62,194 bases of DNA. It comes from Candidatus Onthenecus intestinigallinarum (lineage in GTDB: Bacteria; Bacillota; Clostridia; Christensenellales; Aristaeellaceae). The stretch spans positions 1 through 62,194 of the forward strand of contig DVFJ01000002.1 of the NCBI GenBank assembly GCA_018713325.1, given 5' to 3'. The position numbers and the translations under genes are program-made. Position 1 is the first letter of the stretch. The number at the start of each line of letters is the position of its first letter. Below, in pieces: positions 35,451-43,832 of the stretch. The notes beneath the pieces are model-generated. The model did no database searches. It was not told the DNA's origin and saw only the letters and a program-made list of their open reading frames with translations.

Positions 35451-36929
35451 ATGGAGCGGATGGGCAGGGCGATGCTGCCGGCGCTGAAGGTGGCGCACGG
35501 GCAAACGCCCACGCGTACGCGCGTGGTGCAGTTTGGCGAGGGCGGTTTTTTGCGCGCGTTTGTGGATGCGATGATCGACGCGGCCAACGAGAAGGCGGGC
35601 ATGGACGCGGGCGTGGCGGTGGTGCAGCCGATTCCGCGCGGGCTGGTGGAGGAGCTGCGCGCGCAGGACGGGCTGTATACGCTGATCCTGCGCGGCCGGA
35701 CGGGCGGACGGGATGTGAGCGACGCGCGCGTGATCACCTGCGTGCGCGCGTGCGTGGACCCGTATGCGGACTTTGACGCGTTTCTGGCGCTGGCGCGCGA
35801 TCCGGACGTGCGCTTCGTCGTGTCCAACACGACGGAGGCGGGCATCGTCTACACGGGCAGGGACGCGCTGGACGACCGGCCGCAGGCGTCGTTTCCCGGC
35901 AAGCTGACGCGCCTGCTGTACGAGCGGTTCACGGCGTTTGGCGGCGCGCGGGACAAGGGGCTGATCCTGCTGCCGGTGGAGCTGATCGACGACAACGGCG
36001 CGCGGCTGAAGGCGTGCGTCGTGCAGACGGCCGCGCAGTGGGGCTTGGGCGAGGCGTTCACCCGCTGGCTGGAGGAGGCGTGCATCTTTACCTCCACGCT
36101 GGTGGACCGCATCGTGACCGGCTATCCGCGCCAGGAGGCGCAGGCGCTGTGCGCGGGCCTGGGCTATGAGGACCGGCTGCTGGACGCGGCGGAGCCGTTC
36201 GGCCAGTGGGTCATCGAGGGCCCGGCCTGGCTGGAGGACGAGCTGCCGCTGCGAAGGGCCGGGCAGGACGTTCGCTTCACGCAGGATGTGCGGCCCTACA
36301 AGCTGCGCAAGGTGCGCATGCTCAACGGGGCGCACACGGCTACGGCGCTGATCGGCTATCTCGCCGGGCTGGACACGGTCGGCGAGTGCATGGCCGACGC
36401 CGCCGCGCGCCGGTATGTGGAGCGCGCGCTGTATGAGGAGATCATGCCCACGCTCGACCTGCCGCGGGACGAGCTGGAGGCGTTCGCCGCGGCGATCCTG
36501 GAGCGGTTTCAAAACCCGTACAACCGCCATGAGCTGCTGTCCATCGCGCTCAACTCGCAGTCGAAGCTGCGCGCGCGCGTACTGCCGACGATCCGGGCGT
36601 ATTGGACGCGCCGCGGCGAGCTGCCGCGCGTGCTGACGTTTTCGGTGGGCGCGTTCCTCGCGTTTTACTGCGGCGCGGACGGCGCGGCGCCCGGCCTGCG
36701 CGCGGACGGAACGGCCTACGCGCCGGTGGACGATGCGGACGTGCTGGCGTTCTTCGAGGGGCTGCGCGGCCTGAGCCCGCTGGAGACGGCGCGCGCGGCG
36801 CTGTCCAACGCCGCGCTGTGGGGCGAGGATCTGACGGCGTGGCCGGGCCTTGCGGACGCGGCCGCGCAGGCGCTGTCGGACATCCGCACGCTGGGCGCGC
36901 GCAGGGCGCTGGACGCGATTGCGGGGTGA
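35451..36929 (+). CDS. uxaB: Tagaturonate reductase (altronate oxidoreductase)
   Basis: A 492-residue member of the mannitol dehydrogenase family that reduces tagaturonate to altronate with NADH. Seen are the nucleotide-side VVQFGEGGFLRAFVDAMID, VSNTTEAGIVY (typical of UxaB), catalytic-region KLRKVRMLNGAHT (Lys and Asn-x-x-His) and RFQNPYNRHELLSIALNSQS. The neighbouring altronate dehydratase argues for UxaB rather than the fructuronate enzyme UxuB. AAGGAGG lies before the ATG; UxaA starts five bases after its stop. Confidence 0.92.
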   Translation: MERMGRAMLPALKVAHGQTPTRTRVVQFGEGGFLRAFVDAMIDAANEKAGMDAGVAVVQPIPRGLVEELRAQDGLYTLILRGRTGGRDVSDARVITCVRACVDPYADFDAFLALARDPDVRFVVSNTTEAGIVYTGRDALDDRPQASFPGKLTRLLYERFTAFGGARDKGLILLPVELIDDNGARLKACVVQTAAQWGLGEAFTRWLEEACIFTSTLVDRIVTGYPRQEAQALCAGLGYEDRLLDAAEPFGQWVIEGPAWLEDELPLRRAGQDVRFTQDVRPYKLRKVRMLNGAHTATALIGYLAGLDTVGECMADAAARRYVERALYEEIMPTLDLPRDELEAFAAAILERFQNPYNRHELLSIALNSQSKLRARVLPTIRAYWTRRGELPRVLTFSVGAFLAFYCGADGAAPGLRADGTAYAPVDDADVLAFFEGLRGLSPLETARAALSNAALWGEDLTAWPGLADAAAQALSDIRTLGARRALDAIAG

Positions 36930-36934
36930 GCGCC

Positions 36935-38410
36935 ATGGAGGAGAGGCGCTTTGTGCGCATCGCGCAGGCGGACAACGTGGGCGTGGCGCTCGCGCCGCTG
37001 CGGGCGGGGGGGCGCGCGCTGGGCGTGACGCTTTGCCAGGACGTGCCCGCCGGGCACAAGTTTGCGCTGCGCGCCATCGCGCAGGGCGAGTGCGTGGTCA
37101 AGTATGGCTTTCCCATCGGGACGGCGACGCGGGACATCGCGCCCGGCGACTGGGTGCACACGCACAACCTGGGGACGGGCCTGTCCGGCACGCAGACGTA
37201 TGCCTACCGGCCCGAGCCGTCCCGGCCGCGGCCCCGGCAGCGCGCGACGTTTCAGGGCTACGCGCGCGAAGATGGGCGCGCGGGTACGCGCAACGAAATA
37301 TGGATTCTGCCGACCGTCGGGTGCGTCAACGGCGTGGCGCAGCGCCTGGCGCAGGCGGCAAACGGGTCGTTCGCGGGCGGAACGGACGGCGTGTACGCGT
37401 TCCCCCATCCCTACGGCTGCTCGCAGCTGGGCGAGGACCACGCCAACACGCAGCGCCTGCTGGCGGCGCTGGCGCGCCATCCGAACGCGGGCGGCGTGTT
37501 GGTGCTCGGCCTGGGGTGCGAGAACAACCACATCGGCGCGTTCCGCGAGGCGCTCGGGCCCGTGGACGAGCAGCGCGTGCGGTTCCTCTCGGCGCAGGAC
37601 GTGCCGGACGAGTTCGAGGCGGGCCTGGAGATTCTGCGCGCGCTGTGCGGCCGTGCGGGCGAGTGCCGGCGCGAGACGATCGACGCGTCGAAGCTGGTCG
37701 TGGGGCTCAAGTGCGGCGGGTCGGACGGCCTGTCGGGCATCACGGCCAATCCGCTGCTGGGCCGCTTCTCGGACTGGCTGGTGGACTGCGGCGGCAGCGC
37801 GCTGCTGACCGAGGTGCCGGAGATGTTCGGCGCGGAGACGATCCTCATGAACCGCTGCCGGGACGAGGCGACGTTTCAAAAGACGGTGCGGTTGATCAAC
37901 GGATTCAAGGAATACTTCCTGCGCCACGGCCAGCCGGTCTATGAGAACCCGTCGCCGGGCAACCGGGCGGGCGGCATCACGACGCTGGAGGACAAGTCCC
38001 TGGGCTGCACGCAGAAGGGCGGCTCCTCGCAGGTGGTGGACGTGCTCGACTACGCGCAGCCCGTGCGCGAGCACGGCCTGAGCCTTGTGCGCGGGCCGGG
38101 CAACGACCTTTGCGCCGTGACGGCGCTGGCGGCGGCGGGCGCGCAGGTGGTGTTGTTCACGACCGGGCGCGGCACGCCCGCGGGCTCGCCGGTGCCCACG
38201 GTCAAGGTCGCCTCGAACAGCGGCCTGGCGGCGCAAAAGCCCGGCTGGATCGACTTTGACGCGGGCGCAATCGCGCGCGGCACGCCGGTGGAGGAGGTCG
38301 CGCGCGCATTCCGGGAGGCGGTGCTCGCCGTCGCCTCCGGTACGCGCACGCACAGCGAACGCATGGGCTATCGTGACATCGCCATCTTCAAGGACGGCGT
38401 CACGCTGTAG
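36935..38410 (+). CDS. uxaA: Altronate dehydratase
   Basis: A 491-residue iron-dependent enzyme that dehydrates altronate to 2-keto-3-deoxygluconate. It has the N-terminal SAF domain (about 1-90, ending WVHTHNLGTGLSG) and the larger catalytic domain with GYAREDGRAGTRNEIWILPT, HPYGCSQLGEDH, CGGSDGLSGITANPLLG and GGSSQVVDVLDY. Both domains in one chain is the usual UxaA form. It follows uxaB closely and precedes uxaC by 37 bases. Confidence 0.94.
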   Translation: MEERRFVRIAQADNVGVALAPLRAGGRALGVTLCQDVPAGHKFALRAIAQGECVVKYGFPIGTATRDIAPGDWVHTHNLGTGLSGTQTYAYRPEPSRPRPRQRATFQGYAREDGRAGTRNEIWILPTVGCVNGVAQRLAQAANGSFAGGTDGVYAFPHPYGCSQLGEDHANTQRLLAALARHPNAGGVLVLGLGCENNHIGAFREALGPVDEQRVRFLSAQDVPDEFEAGLEILRALCGRAGECRRETIDASKLVVGLKCGGSDGLSGITANPLLGRFSDWLVDCGGSALLTEVPEMFGAETILMNRCRDEATFQKTVRLINGFKEYFLRHGQPVYENPSPGNRAGGITTLEDKSLGCTQKGGSSQVVDVLDYAQPVREHGLSLVRGPGNDLCAVTALAAAGAQVVLFTTGRGTPAGSPVPTVKVASNSGLAAQKPGWIDFDAGAIARGTPVEEVARAFREAVLAVASGTRTHSERMGYRDIAIFKDGVTL

Positions 38411-38447
38411 GCGATCCCATCAATCAGACAGACGGAGGTGCGACGCA

Positions 38448-39854
38448 ATGAAGGAGTTCATGGACAAGGACTTTCTGCTCTCGACCGACACGGCGCGCAA
38501 GCTGTACAAGGCGGCGCGGGACATGCCGATCTTCGACTACCACTGCCACCTGAGCCCGCGCGAGATCTACGAGAACATCCAGTTCCGCAACATCGGGCAC
38601 CTGATGCTGGGCGGCGACCACTACAAGTGGCGCGCCATGCGCGCCAACGGCGTGCCCGAGGCGCTGTGCTGCGCCGCCGGGGACGACTGGGAGAAGTTCC
38701 TCTCATTCGCCGGCACGCTCAAGTACGCCATCGGCAATCCCCTCTATCACTGGACGCACCTGGAGCTGCGGCGTGTGTTCGGCATCACGGACGTGCTCAC
38801 GGAGAAGAGCGCAAAGGCCATCTGGGACAAGGCCAACGCCATGCTGCAGACCGACGACTTCCGCTGCCGCCGCCTGATCGAGAAGTTCAACGTCAAGGTC
38901 ATCTGCACGACGGACGATCCCTGCGACGACCTGCACTACCACAAGCTGCTCGCGCAGGACCGCTCGTTCAAGGTGCGCGTGCTGCCTGCGTTCCGGCCGG
39001 ACAAGGCCGTGCGCATCGAGGATCCGGGCTTTGTGCAGTATGTCACGCAGCTGGGCCGCCTGACGGGCAAGGGCGCGCTGAACCTGCAGGATATGCTCGC
39101 CTCGCTGGAGGCGCGCGTCGCCTACTTCCACGAGACGGGCGCGCGCGTGAGCGACCACGGGCTGGATACCGTGCCCTACGCCGAGCCGGACTACGCGCTC
39201 GCGCAGGAGGCCTACCGCAAGGCGCTCTCCGGCGAGGCGCTCTCGCCGCTGGAGAGAGACACGTACAAGACCTGCGTGCTGCGCTCGCTGGGGCGCATGT
39301 ACGCCGCGCGCGGCTGGGTGATGCAGTATCACATCGGCGCGCTGCGCAACAACAACACGCGCATGCTGCAGCGCCTGGGCGCGGACGTGGGGTGCGACTC
39401 GTCGGCCGACGCGCCGGTGGCGGCCAATCTGGCGCGGCTGCTGGACGTGCTCGAGCGCGAGAACGCCCTGCCCAAGACGATCCTCTACTGCCTGAACCCG
39501 CGCGAAAACTACACGCTGGCGACCATGACGGGCAATTTCCAGACCGGCGGCGTGCCGGGCAAGATCCAGTTCGGCGCGGGCTGGTGGTTTGCGGACCAGA
39601 AGCCCGGCATGATCGACCAGATGACCGCGCTGGCCACGCAGGGACTGCTGGGCCGCTTCGTGGGCATGCTGACCGACAGCCGCTCGTTCATCTCCTACAC
39701 GCGCCACGAGTACTTCCGCCGCATCTTGTGCGACATGATCGGCCGCTGGGTCGAGGAGGGCGAGTACCCCGCCGACATGGACACGCTCAAGCAGCTCGTG
39801 CGCGGCATCTGCTACGAAAACGCCGTCGAGTACTTCGGCATCGACGTTCGCTGA
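38448..39854 (+). CDS. uxaC: Uronate isomerase
   Basis: A 468-residue amidohydrolase-superfamily enzyme that converts galacturonate to tagaturonate (and glucuronate to fructuronate). The metal motif PIFDYHCHLSPREIY is near residues 26-40; VICTTDDPCDDLHYH, WVMQYHIGALRNNN, and FGAGWWFADQKPGM are further hallmarks. Length is normal. ACGGAGGTG is the ribosome site. It performs the first step of the pathway encoded here. Confidence 0.96.
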   Translation: MKEFMDKDFLLSTDTARKLYKAARDMPIFDYHCHLSPREIYENIQFRNIGHLMLGGDHYKWRAMRANGVPEALCCAAGDDWEKFLSFAGTLKYAIGNPLYHWTHLELRRVFGITDVLTEKSAKAIWDKANAMLQTDDFRCRRLIEKFNVKVICTTDDPCDDLHYHKLLAQDRSFKVRVLPAFRPDKAVRIEDPGFVQYVTQLGRLTGKGALNLQDMLASLEARVAYFHETGARVSDHGLDTVPYAEPDYALAQEAYRKALSGEALSPLERDTYKTCVLRSLGRMYAARGWVMQYHIGALRNNNTRMLQRLGADVGCDSSADAPVAANLARLLDVLERENALPKTILYCLNPRENYTLATMTGNFQTGGVPGKIQFGAGWWFADQKPGMIDQMTALATQGLLGRFVGMLTDSRSFISYTRHEYFRRILCDMIGRWVEEGEYPADMDTLKQLVRGICYENAVEYFGIDVR

Positions 39855-39878
39855 ACCAACGCAAAGGAGGAACATGCC

Positions 39879-40835
39879 ATGGACATCCTGCAACAGCTCT
39901 CCCTGATCGGCATCGTGCCGGTCATCGCCATCGACGACGCGGCGGACGCCGTGCCGCTGTGCCGCGCGCTCGCCGACGGCGGCCTGCCCTGCGCGGAGAT
40001 CACCTTCCGCACCGCGGCGGCCGAGGAGGCCATCCGCAACGTCAGCGGCGCGCTGCCCGACGTGCTCGTGGGTGCGGGCACGGTGCTGACCGTCGAGCAG
40101 GTCGACCGCGCGGTCGCCGCGGGCGCGAAGTTCATCGTCTCCCCCGGCCTGAACCCCGAGGTCGTTCGCCACTGCCTGGATCTGGGCGTGCCCGTGACGC
40201 CCGGCACATCCAACCCCTCGGACATCGAGGCCGCGCTCGCGCTGGGGCTCAAGACGGTCAAGTTCTTCCCGGCGGAGGCGGCCGGCGGCATCAAGTACAT
40301 CAAGGCGATCGCCGCGCCCTATGTGGACGTGACGTTCATGCCCACCGGCGGCATCGGCGAAAAGAACCTGCTCGAGTACCTGTCCTTCGGCAGGATCAAG
40401 TGCTGCGGCGGCAGCTGGATGGCGCCCAAGAACCTGATCGCCGCGCGGGACTGGGCGAAGATCCGCGAGCTGACCGCCTCCGCCGTGCGGCTGATGCTCG
40501 GCTTTGAGCTGGCGCACGTGGGCGTCAACTGCGGCACGGGCGAAGAGGCCGTGCGCACCGCCGAGGCGCTGTGCGCGCTGTTCGGCTGGCCGGTGCTGGA
40601 CAATGACCGCTCTACATTCGCCGGCACGGCCGTCGAGGTGATGAAGGGCTGCGGCCGCGGCCGCAACGGCCACATCGCCGTGGCGACGAACTTCCTGCCC
40701 CGCGCCCGCGCCTACCTGGAGCGCAAGGGCTTCGCGTTTGACGAGCGCACGCTGGTCGTCAAGGACGGCAAGCCCGCGCTGATCTACCTGCGGGATGAGA
40801 TCGCGGGCTTCGCGGTCCACCTGGTGCAGAAGTAA
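39879..40835 (+). CDS. KDPG/KHG aldolase with C-terminal VOC-like domain
   Basis: A 318-residue protein. Residues 1-205 form a complete KDPG aldolase (GIVPVIAIDD; CAEITFRTAAAEEAI; VGAGTVLTVEQVDRAV; the Schiff-base Lys in LKTVKFFPAE; PTGGI), which splits 2-keto-3-deoxy-6-phosphogluconate to pyruvate and glyceraldehyde-3-phosphate. Residues ~212-318 (ELAHVGVNCGTGEEAVRTAEALC; NGHIAVATNFLPRARAYLER) look like a single glyoxalase/VOC module. Usual Eda is about 210 residues. AAAGGAGG is 8 bases from the ATG. The extra domain may bind a ligand or catalyse a second step; this is not known to me. Confidence 0.9.
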   Translation: MDILQQLSLIGIVPVIAIDDAADAVPLCRALADGGLPCAEITFRTAAAEEAIRNVSGALPDVLVGAGTVLTVEQVDRAVAAGAKFIVSPGLNPEVVRHCLDLGVPVTPGTSNPSDIEAALALGLKTVKFFPAEAAGGIKYIKAIAAPYVDVTFMPTGGIGEKNLLEYLSFGRIKCCGGSWMAPKNLIAARDWAKIRELTASAVRLMLGFELAHVGVNCGTGEEAVRTAEALCALFGWPVLDNDRSTFAGTAVEVMKGCGRGRNGHIAVATNFLPRARAYLERKGFAFDERTLVVKDGKPALIYLRDEIAGFAVHLVQK

Positions 40836-40841
40836 TACAGG

Positions 40842-40918
40842 ACCTCCCCTGCCCCGCGCGCATATTCGCCGCCCGTTCGGCGTATAGAAAGACGACGCGG
40901 TTTCATGGCAGGGGAGGT
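40842..40918 (+). promoter_or_regulatory. Hairpin that pairs with the ribosome site of the next gene
   Basis: ACCTCCCCTGCC (40842-40853) is the exact complement of GGCAGGGGAGGT (40907-40918). The right arm contains the GGGGAGG that would serve the downstream gene, so the 12-bp stem would hide it. A smaller stem (CGCCG...CGGCG) lies inside. The hairpin has no T-run, so it is not a simple terminator. Confidence 0.6.
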
Positions 40919-40921
40919 TTG

Positions 40922-40933
40922 ATGTATCGATGA
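40922..40933 (+). other. Three-codon upstream ORF overlapping the DctP-like start
   Basis: ATG TAT CGA TGA: the tiny frame begins four bases after the ribosome site and its stop overlaps the next gene's ATG by two bases. It could couple initiation, but it may be chance. Confidence 0.35.
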
Positions 40934-41874
40934 AGCGCTTTTGTCTCTTGTTCGCCCTCGCGCTGGCGCTGGCGCTGCCCACGCGCGCCGCTCTGGCCGC
41001 TCCGCTCCGCCTGGCCCTGAGCGACACCGCCGCGCAGGACAGCCCCGAGGCGCTGGCCGACGCGTACTTTGCGCAGCTGGTCGAGGAGCGCACCGACGGG
41101 CGCGTGCGCATCGAGCTGCACCTGGACGGCGCGCTCTATGCCGACGACGTGCTGGCCGTTCAGGCGCTGATCCTGGGCGACGCGGCGTTTGCGCGCGTGC
41201 CGGCCGACGCGGCGGCCGCCTTTTCGCCGGGGCTGTACGTCCTGCAGATGCCGGGGCTGTACGCGGACGACGCGCACATGACGGCCGCGCTGGCGGATGC
41301 GCGGGCGGGCGGCCTGGCGCTGGATGCGATGCGTCCGGCGGGGCTGATCGGCCTGTGCTTCTATGACGGCGGGCAGCGCGGCGTCGTGACGGGGAGCGGC
41401 GGGGCGCTGTCGGGACTGCGCGTGCGCGTGCCGGATGGGGCGAGCGCCCGCGCGCTGGCGGAGGCGCTGGACGTGCAGCCCGTGCCGCAGGGAGCGCAGG
41501 AGGCCGTGGACGGCGCGCTGGGGCCCTGGTCGGTCTGCGCGTCGTTCCCCGGCGCGGCGTGCTACTGGGAGCTGGATCATGCCCGGGCGCTGTCGGTGCT
41601 GCTGGCCTCGGAGATGGCTCTGGCGGCCGCGGGCGTGTCGGATACGGACCTGACGGCGATCGCGCAGTGCGCGCAGGAGACGCAGCAGTATCAGTTCGAG
41701 GCGCTGGCCATGCGCGAGGAGCGCGCGCAGGCCGCTGCGCAGGCGGCGGGCGTGCAGCGGGTCGAGGTCGACCTGCAGGCGCTGGAGGCGCTGCGCCGGG
41801 AGGCGACGGCCGGCGAGGCGGACGCGCAGGTGGAGCTCGTCGAGGCCGTGCGCGCCCTGGCGCCGGAGAAATAA
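40930..41874 (+). CDS. TRAP-type substrate-binding protein (DctP-like), orphan
   Basis: A 314-residue exported protein. The signal peptide MKRFCLLFALALALALPTRA (cleavage near ALA/AP) precedes a DctP-type fold: ALADAYFAQLVEERTDGRVR, HLDGALYADDVLAVQAL, LSGLRVRVPDGAS (with the conserved Arg that clamps carboxylates) and YWELDHARALSVLLAS. Family members bind organic acids and feed DctQ/DctM, but no such subunits are present in the window. Lying inside the galacturonate cluster it may bind a uronate. The ribosome site is 12 bases away and inside a hairpin. Confidence 0.8.
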   Translation: MKRFCLLFALALALALPTRAALAAPLRLALSDTAAQDSPEALADAYFAQLVEERTDGRVRIELHLDGALYADDVLAVQALILGDAAFARVPADAAAAFSPGLYVLQMPGLYADDAHMTAALADARAGGLALDAMRPAGLIGLCFYDGGQRGVVTGSGGALSGLRVRVPDGASARALAEALDVQPVPQGAQEAVDGALGPWSVCASFPGAACYWELDHARALSVLLASEMALAAAGVSDTDLTAIAQCAQETQQYQFEALAMREERAQAAAQAAGVQRVEVDLQALEALRREATAGEADAQVELVEAVRALAPEK

Positions 41875-41912
41875 AAAAACACGCCGCCGAGGATGGATCT
41901 CATCCGCGGCGG
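41871..41912 (-). terminator. Intrinsic terminator of the HAM1-like gene
   Basis: CCGCCGAGGATG / CATCCGCGGCGG, one mismatch. On the minus strand it is followed by a run of seven T residues; a partial T-run may also serve the plus-strand gene. Confidence 0.8.
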
Positions 41913-41918
41913 TTTCGT

Positions 41919-42551
41919 CTACAGGCCGAGCGATGTCTCCAGAAAGCGCACGAGCCGCGCCCGGCGCGCCTGCGCCTCCAGCCGTTCGGCCTCGGACACG
42001 GCCTCCTCCGCCGCGTCGTCGGTGAAGTATGCGCCGGTGCGCCGGTCGATGGACAGCGAGTCCAGCGGCCAGCCCGGGTGGCGCTGCGGCGACGGCCGGT
42101 CGACCATGTCGAACGATCCGGTCTCGTCCGTCAGGTCGTTTTCGGCCAGGGAGAAGACCCGGCCCTCCCGGCACACGGCGTACCCGTTCAGATACAGCGC
42201 CCGCGCCCGGCCGCCTAGGCTGCGCGCCAGGGCCGCGTAGTAGGCGATCATCTGCTCGTCGTCCAGCCGCACCCCGCGCGGCGTGCGCACGTGCAGCCCC
42301 GGCTGGCGCGGGTCATCCAGCGAAAGCGCCGCGAAGTACAGCCCCGAGTCGTTGCAGATCACGCGCGGATGGATGCGCCCGTAAAACGCGGCCTTGATGC
42401 GCGCGTTCTCCTCCGGCGTCGCGCCCGTCTCCTGCGGCTCCTGAAAGACGCCCAGATCCCCCAGCGTCAGGAACGTGAGGCCATGCCCTTGCAGCATGCG
42501 CTCGAACATCTGTACCTTTGAGGGATTGGTCGTTCCGATCAACACGTCCAT
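41919..42551 (-). CDS. Non-canonical purine NTP pyrophosphatase-like (HAM1/RdgB family)
   Basis: A 210-residue cytosolic enzyme. VLIGTTNPSKVQMFERML matches the N-terminal substrate loop, and VICNDSGLYFAAL the metal-binding region, of the family that removes ITP/XTP from the nucleotide pool. The usual SHR motif is less clear here (PSPQRHPGWPLDSLS), and an insert lies around residues 75-130, so substrate choice could differ. GGAGG lies before the ATG. Confidence 0.75.
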   Translation of the reverse strand: MDVLIGTTNPSKVQMFERMLQGHGLTFLTLGDLGVFQEPQETGATPEENARIKAAFYGRIHPRVICNDSGLYFAALSLDDPRQPGLHVRTPRGVRLDDEQMIAYYAALARSLGGRARALYLNGYAVCREGRVFSLAENDLTDETGSFDMVDRPSPQRHPGWPLDSLSIDRRTGAYFTDDAAEEAVSEAERLEAQARRARLVRFLETSLGL

Positions 42552-42630
42552 CGCAAGGCCTCCATGCGCTTTTCGCCCATTATAGCATGCGGCGCACGGC
42601 GCGTCCAGCGTCGTTTATAAATAGGACTAT

Positions 42631-42648
42631 CGTTCTCTATTATGAACG
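42631..42648. promoter_or_regulatory. IclR-type operator, copy 2
   Basis: CGTTCTCTATTATGAACG matches 14 of 18 bases with the palindrome before the iclR gene (34629-34646), including TATCGTTC and ATGAACG flanks. It lies 17 bases upstream of the kdgK -35. Confidence 0.65.
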
Positions 42649-42665
42649 CACGGCGCGAAACGATC

Positions 42666-42694
42666 TTGTCAGGGTCGGGACAATCCCGTATAAT
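42666..42694 (+). promoter_or_regulatory. Promoter of kdgK
   Basis: TTGTCA (42666-42671), a 17-base spacer and TATAAT (42689-42694), 45 bases before the gene. Confidence 0.85.
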
Positions 42695-42739
42695 GGGCAT
42701 ATACAAAAGGCCCTGGGCCGCAGAAAAGGAGAGGTTCCG

Positions 42740-43768
42740 ATGCCCCGTGTCATCACATTCGGCGAGATCATGCTCCGCCTCAAGAGCCCCGCGCTCGAGC
42801 GCTTCTTCCAAAGCCCCGCGCTGGAGGCGACCTTCGGCGGCGGCGAGGCGAACGTGGCCGTATCGCTGGCCAATTACGGCATGGACGCGGCGTTCGTGAC
42901 GCTGCTGCCGGACAACGACATCGGTCGGGCGTGCCTGCGCACGGTGCGCGGCTACGGCGTGGACGTGTCCAACATCCGCCTGGTGCCCGGGCGCATGGGC
43001 ATCTACTTCCTGGAGACGGGCTCGAACCAGCGCCCGTCGAAGGTGATCTACGACCGCGCGGACTCGTGCATCGCCAAGGCCGCGCCGGACGCGATCGACT
43101 GGGACGCGGTCTTTGAGGGCGCGACGTGGTTCCACATCACGGGCATCACGCCGGCGATCTCCCAGAGCGCGGCGGACCTGTCGCTTGCGGCGGTGAAGGC
43201 GGCCAAGGCCAAGGGCCTGCACGTGTCGTGCGACCTGAACTACCGCAAGAACCTGTGGAAGTACGGCAAGCGCGCCGACGAGGTGATGGGCGAGCTGGTC
43301 CGCTACGTCGACACCGTCATCGCCAACGAGGAGGACTTCCAGAAGGCGCTGGGCATCCGCGCCGAGAGCGACGTGGAGAGCGGCGAGCTGGACACGGACG
43401 TCTATCGCCGCATCGCCCGCACCGCCATGGACCGCTACCCCAACGTCAGCCGCGTGGCCATCACGCTGCGCGAGTCCAAGAGCGCGGATACCAACTACTG
43501 GGCGGCGTGCATCTACGACGGCCAGGAGTTCTACGTCTCGCGCAAGTACGCCATCACCGACATCGTCGATCGCGTCGGCGGCGGCGACTCGTTCGGCGGC
43601 GGCCTGATTTACGGCCTGAACGCCTACGACAACCAGCGCGACGCACTGGAGTTCGCGGTGGCGGCCTCCTGCCTCAAGCACACGATCAACGGCGACTTCA
43701 ACCTCGTCTCCGTCGCGGAGGTCGAGGCGCTCAAGAAGGGCTCCGGCTCCGGGCGCGTAGAGCGCTGA
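42740..43768 (+). CDS. kdgK: 2-keto-3-deoxygluconate kinase (PfkB family)
   Basis: A 342-residue ribokinase-like sugar kinase that phosphorylates 2-keto-3-deoxygluconate. Seen are VITFGEIMLRLKSPALERFF, FGGGEANVAVSLANYGMDA, FHITGITPAIS, CDLNYRKNLW, and the catalytic loop DRVGGGDSFGGGLIYGL. It supplies the substrate of the KDPG aldolase, so with uxaBAC and the aldolase the galacturonate route is complete. AAAAGGAGAGG lies before the ATG. A strong terminator follows. Confidence 0.92.
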   Translation: MPRVITFGEIMLRLKSPALERFFQSPALEATFGGGEANVAVSLANYGMDAAFVTLLPDNDIGRACLRTVRGYGVDVSNIRLVPGRMGIYFLETGSNQRPSKVIYDRADSCIAKAAPDAIDWDAVFEGATWFHITGITPAISQSAADLSLAAVKAAKAKGLHVSCDLNYRKNLWKYGKRADEVMGELVRYVDTVIANEEDFQKALGIRAESDVESGELDTDVYRRIARTAMDRYPNVSRVAITLRESKSADTNYWAACIYDGQEFYVSRKYAITDIVDRVGGGDSFGGGLIYGLNAYDNQRDALEFAVAASCLKHTINGDFNLVSVAEVEALKKGSGSGRVER

Positions 43769-43778
43769 GCGGACGTAC

Positions 43779-43817
43779 AAAGCGCCGCGGATGTCAACCA
43801 TCCGCGGCGCTTTTTTT
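43779..43817. terminator. Bidirectional intrinsic terminator between kdgK and lysR-like gene
   Basis: AAAGCGCCGCGGATG pairs with CATCCGCGGCGCTTT around a five-base loop, followed by TTTTTTT. Confidence 0.93.
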
Positions 43818-43832
43818 GTTTTTGGGATGCAC

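Noticed and set aside
40842..40918. Simple intrinsic terminator between the aldolase and DctP-like genes
   Set aside because: The long loop, missing T-run and overlap of the right arm with the next ribosome site fit translation control better.
38703..41111. An 802-residue minus-strand frame opposite uxaC and the aldolase
   Set aside because: Antisense to clear enzymes, no ribosome site, composition typical of shadow frames.
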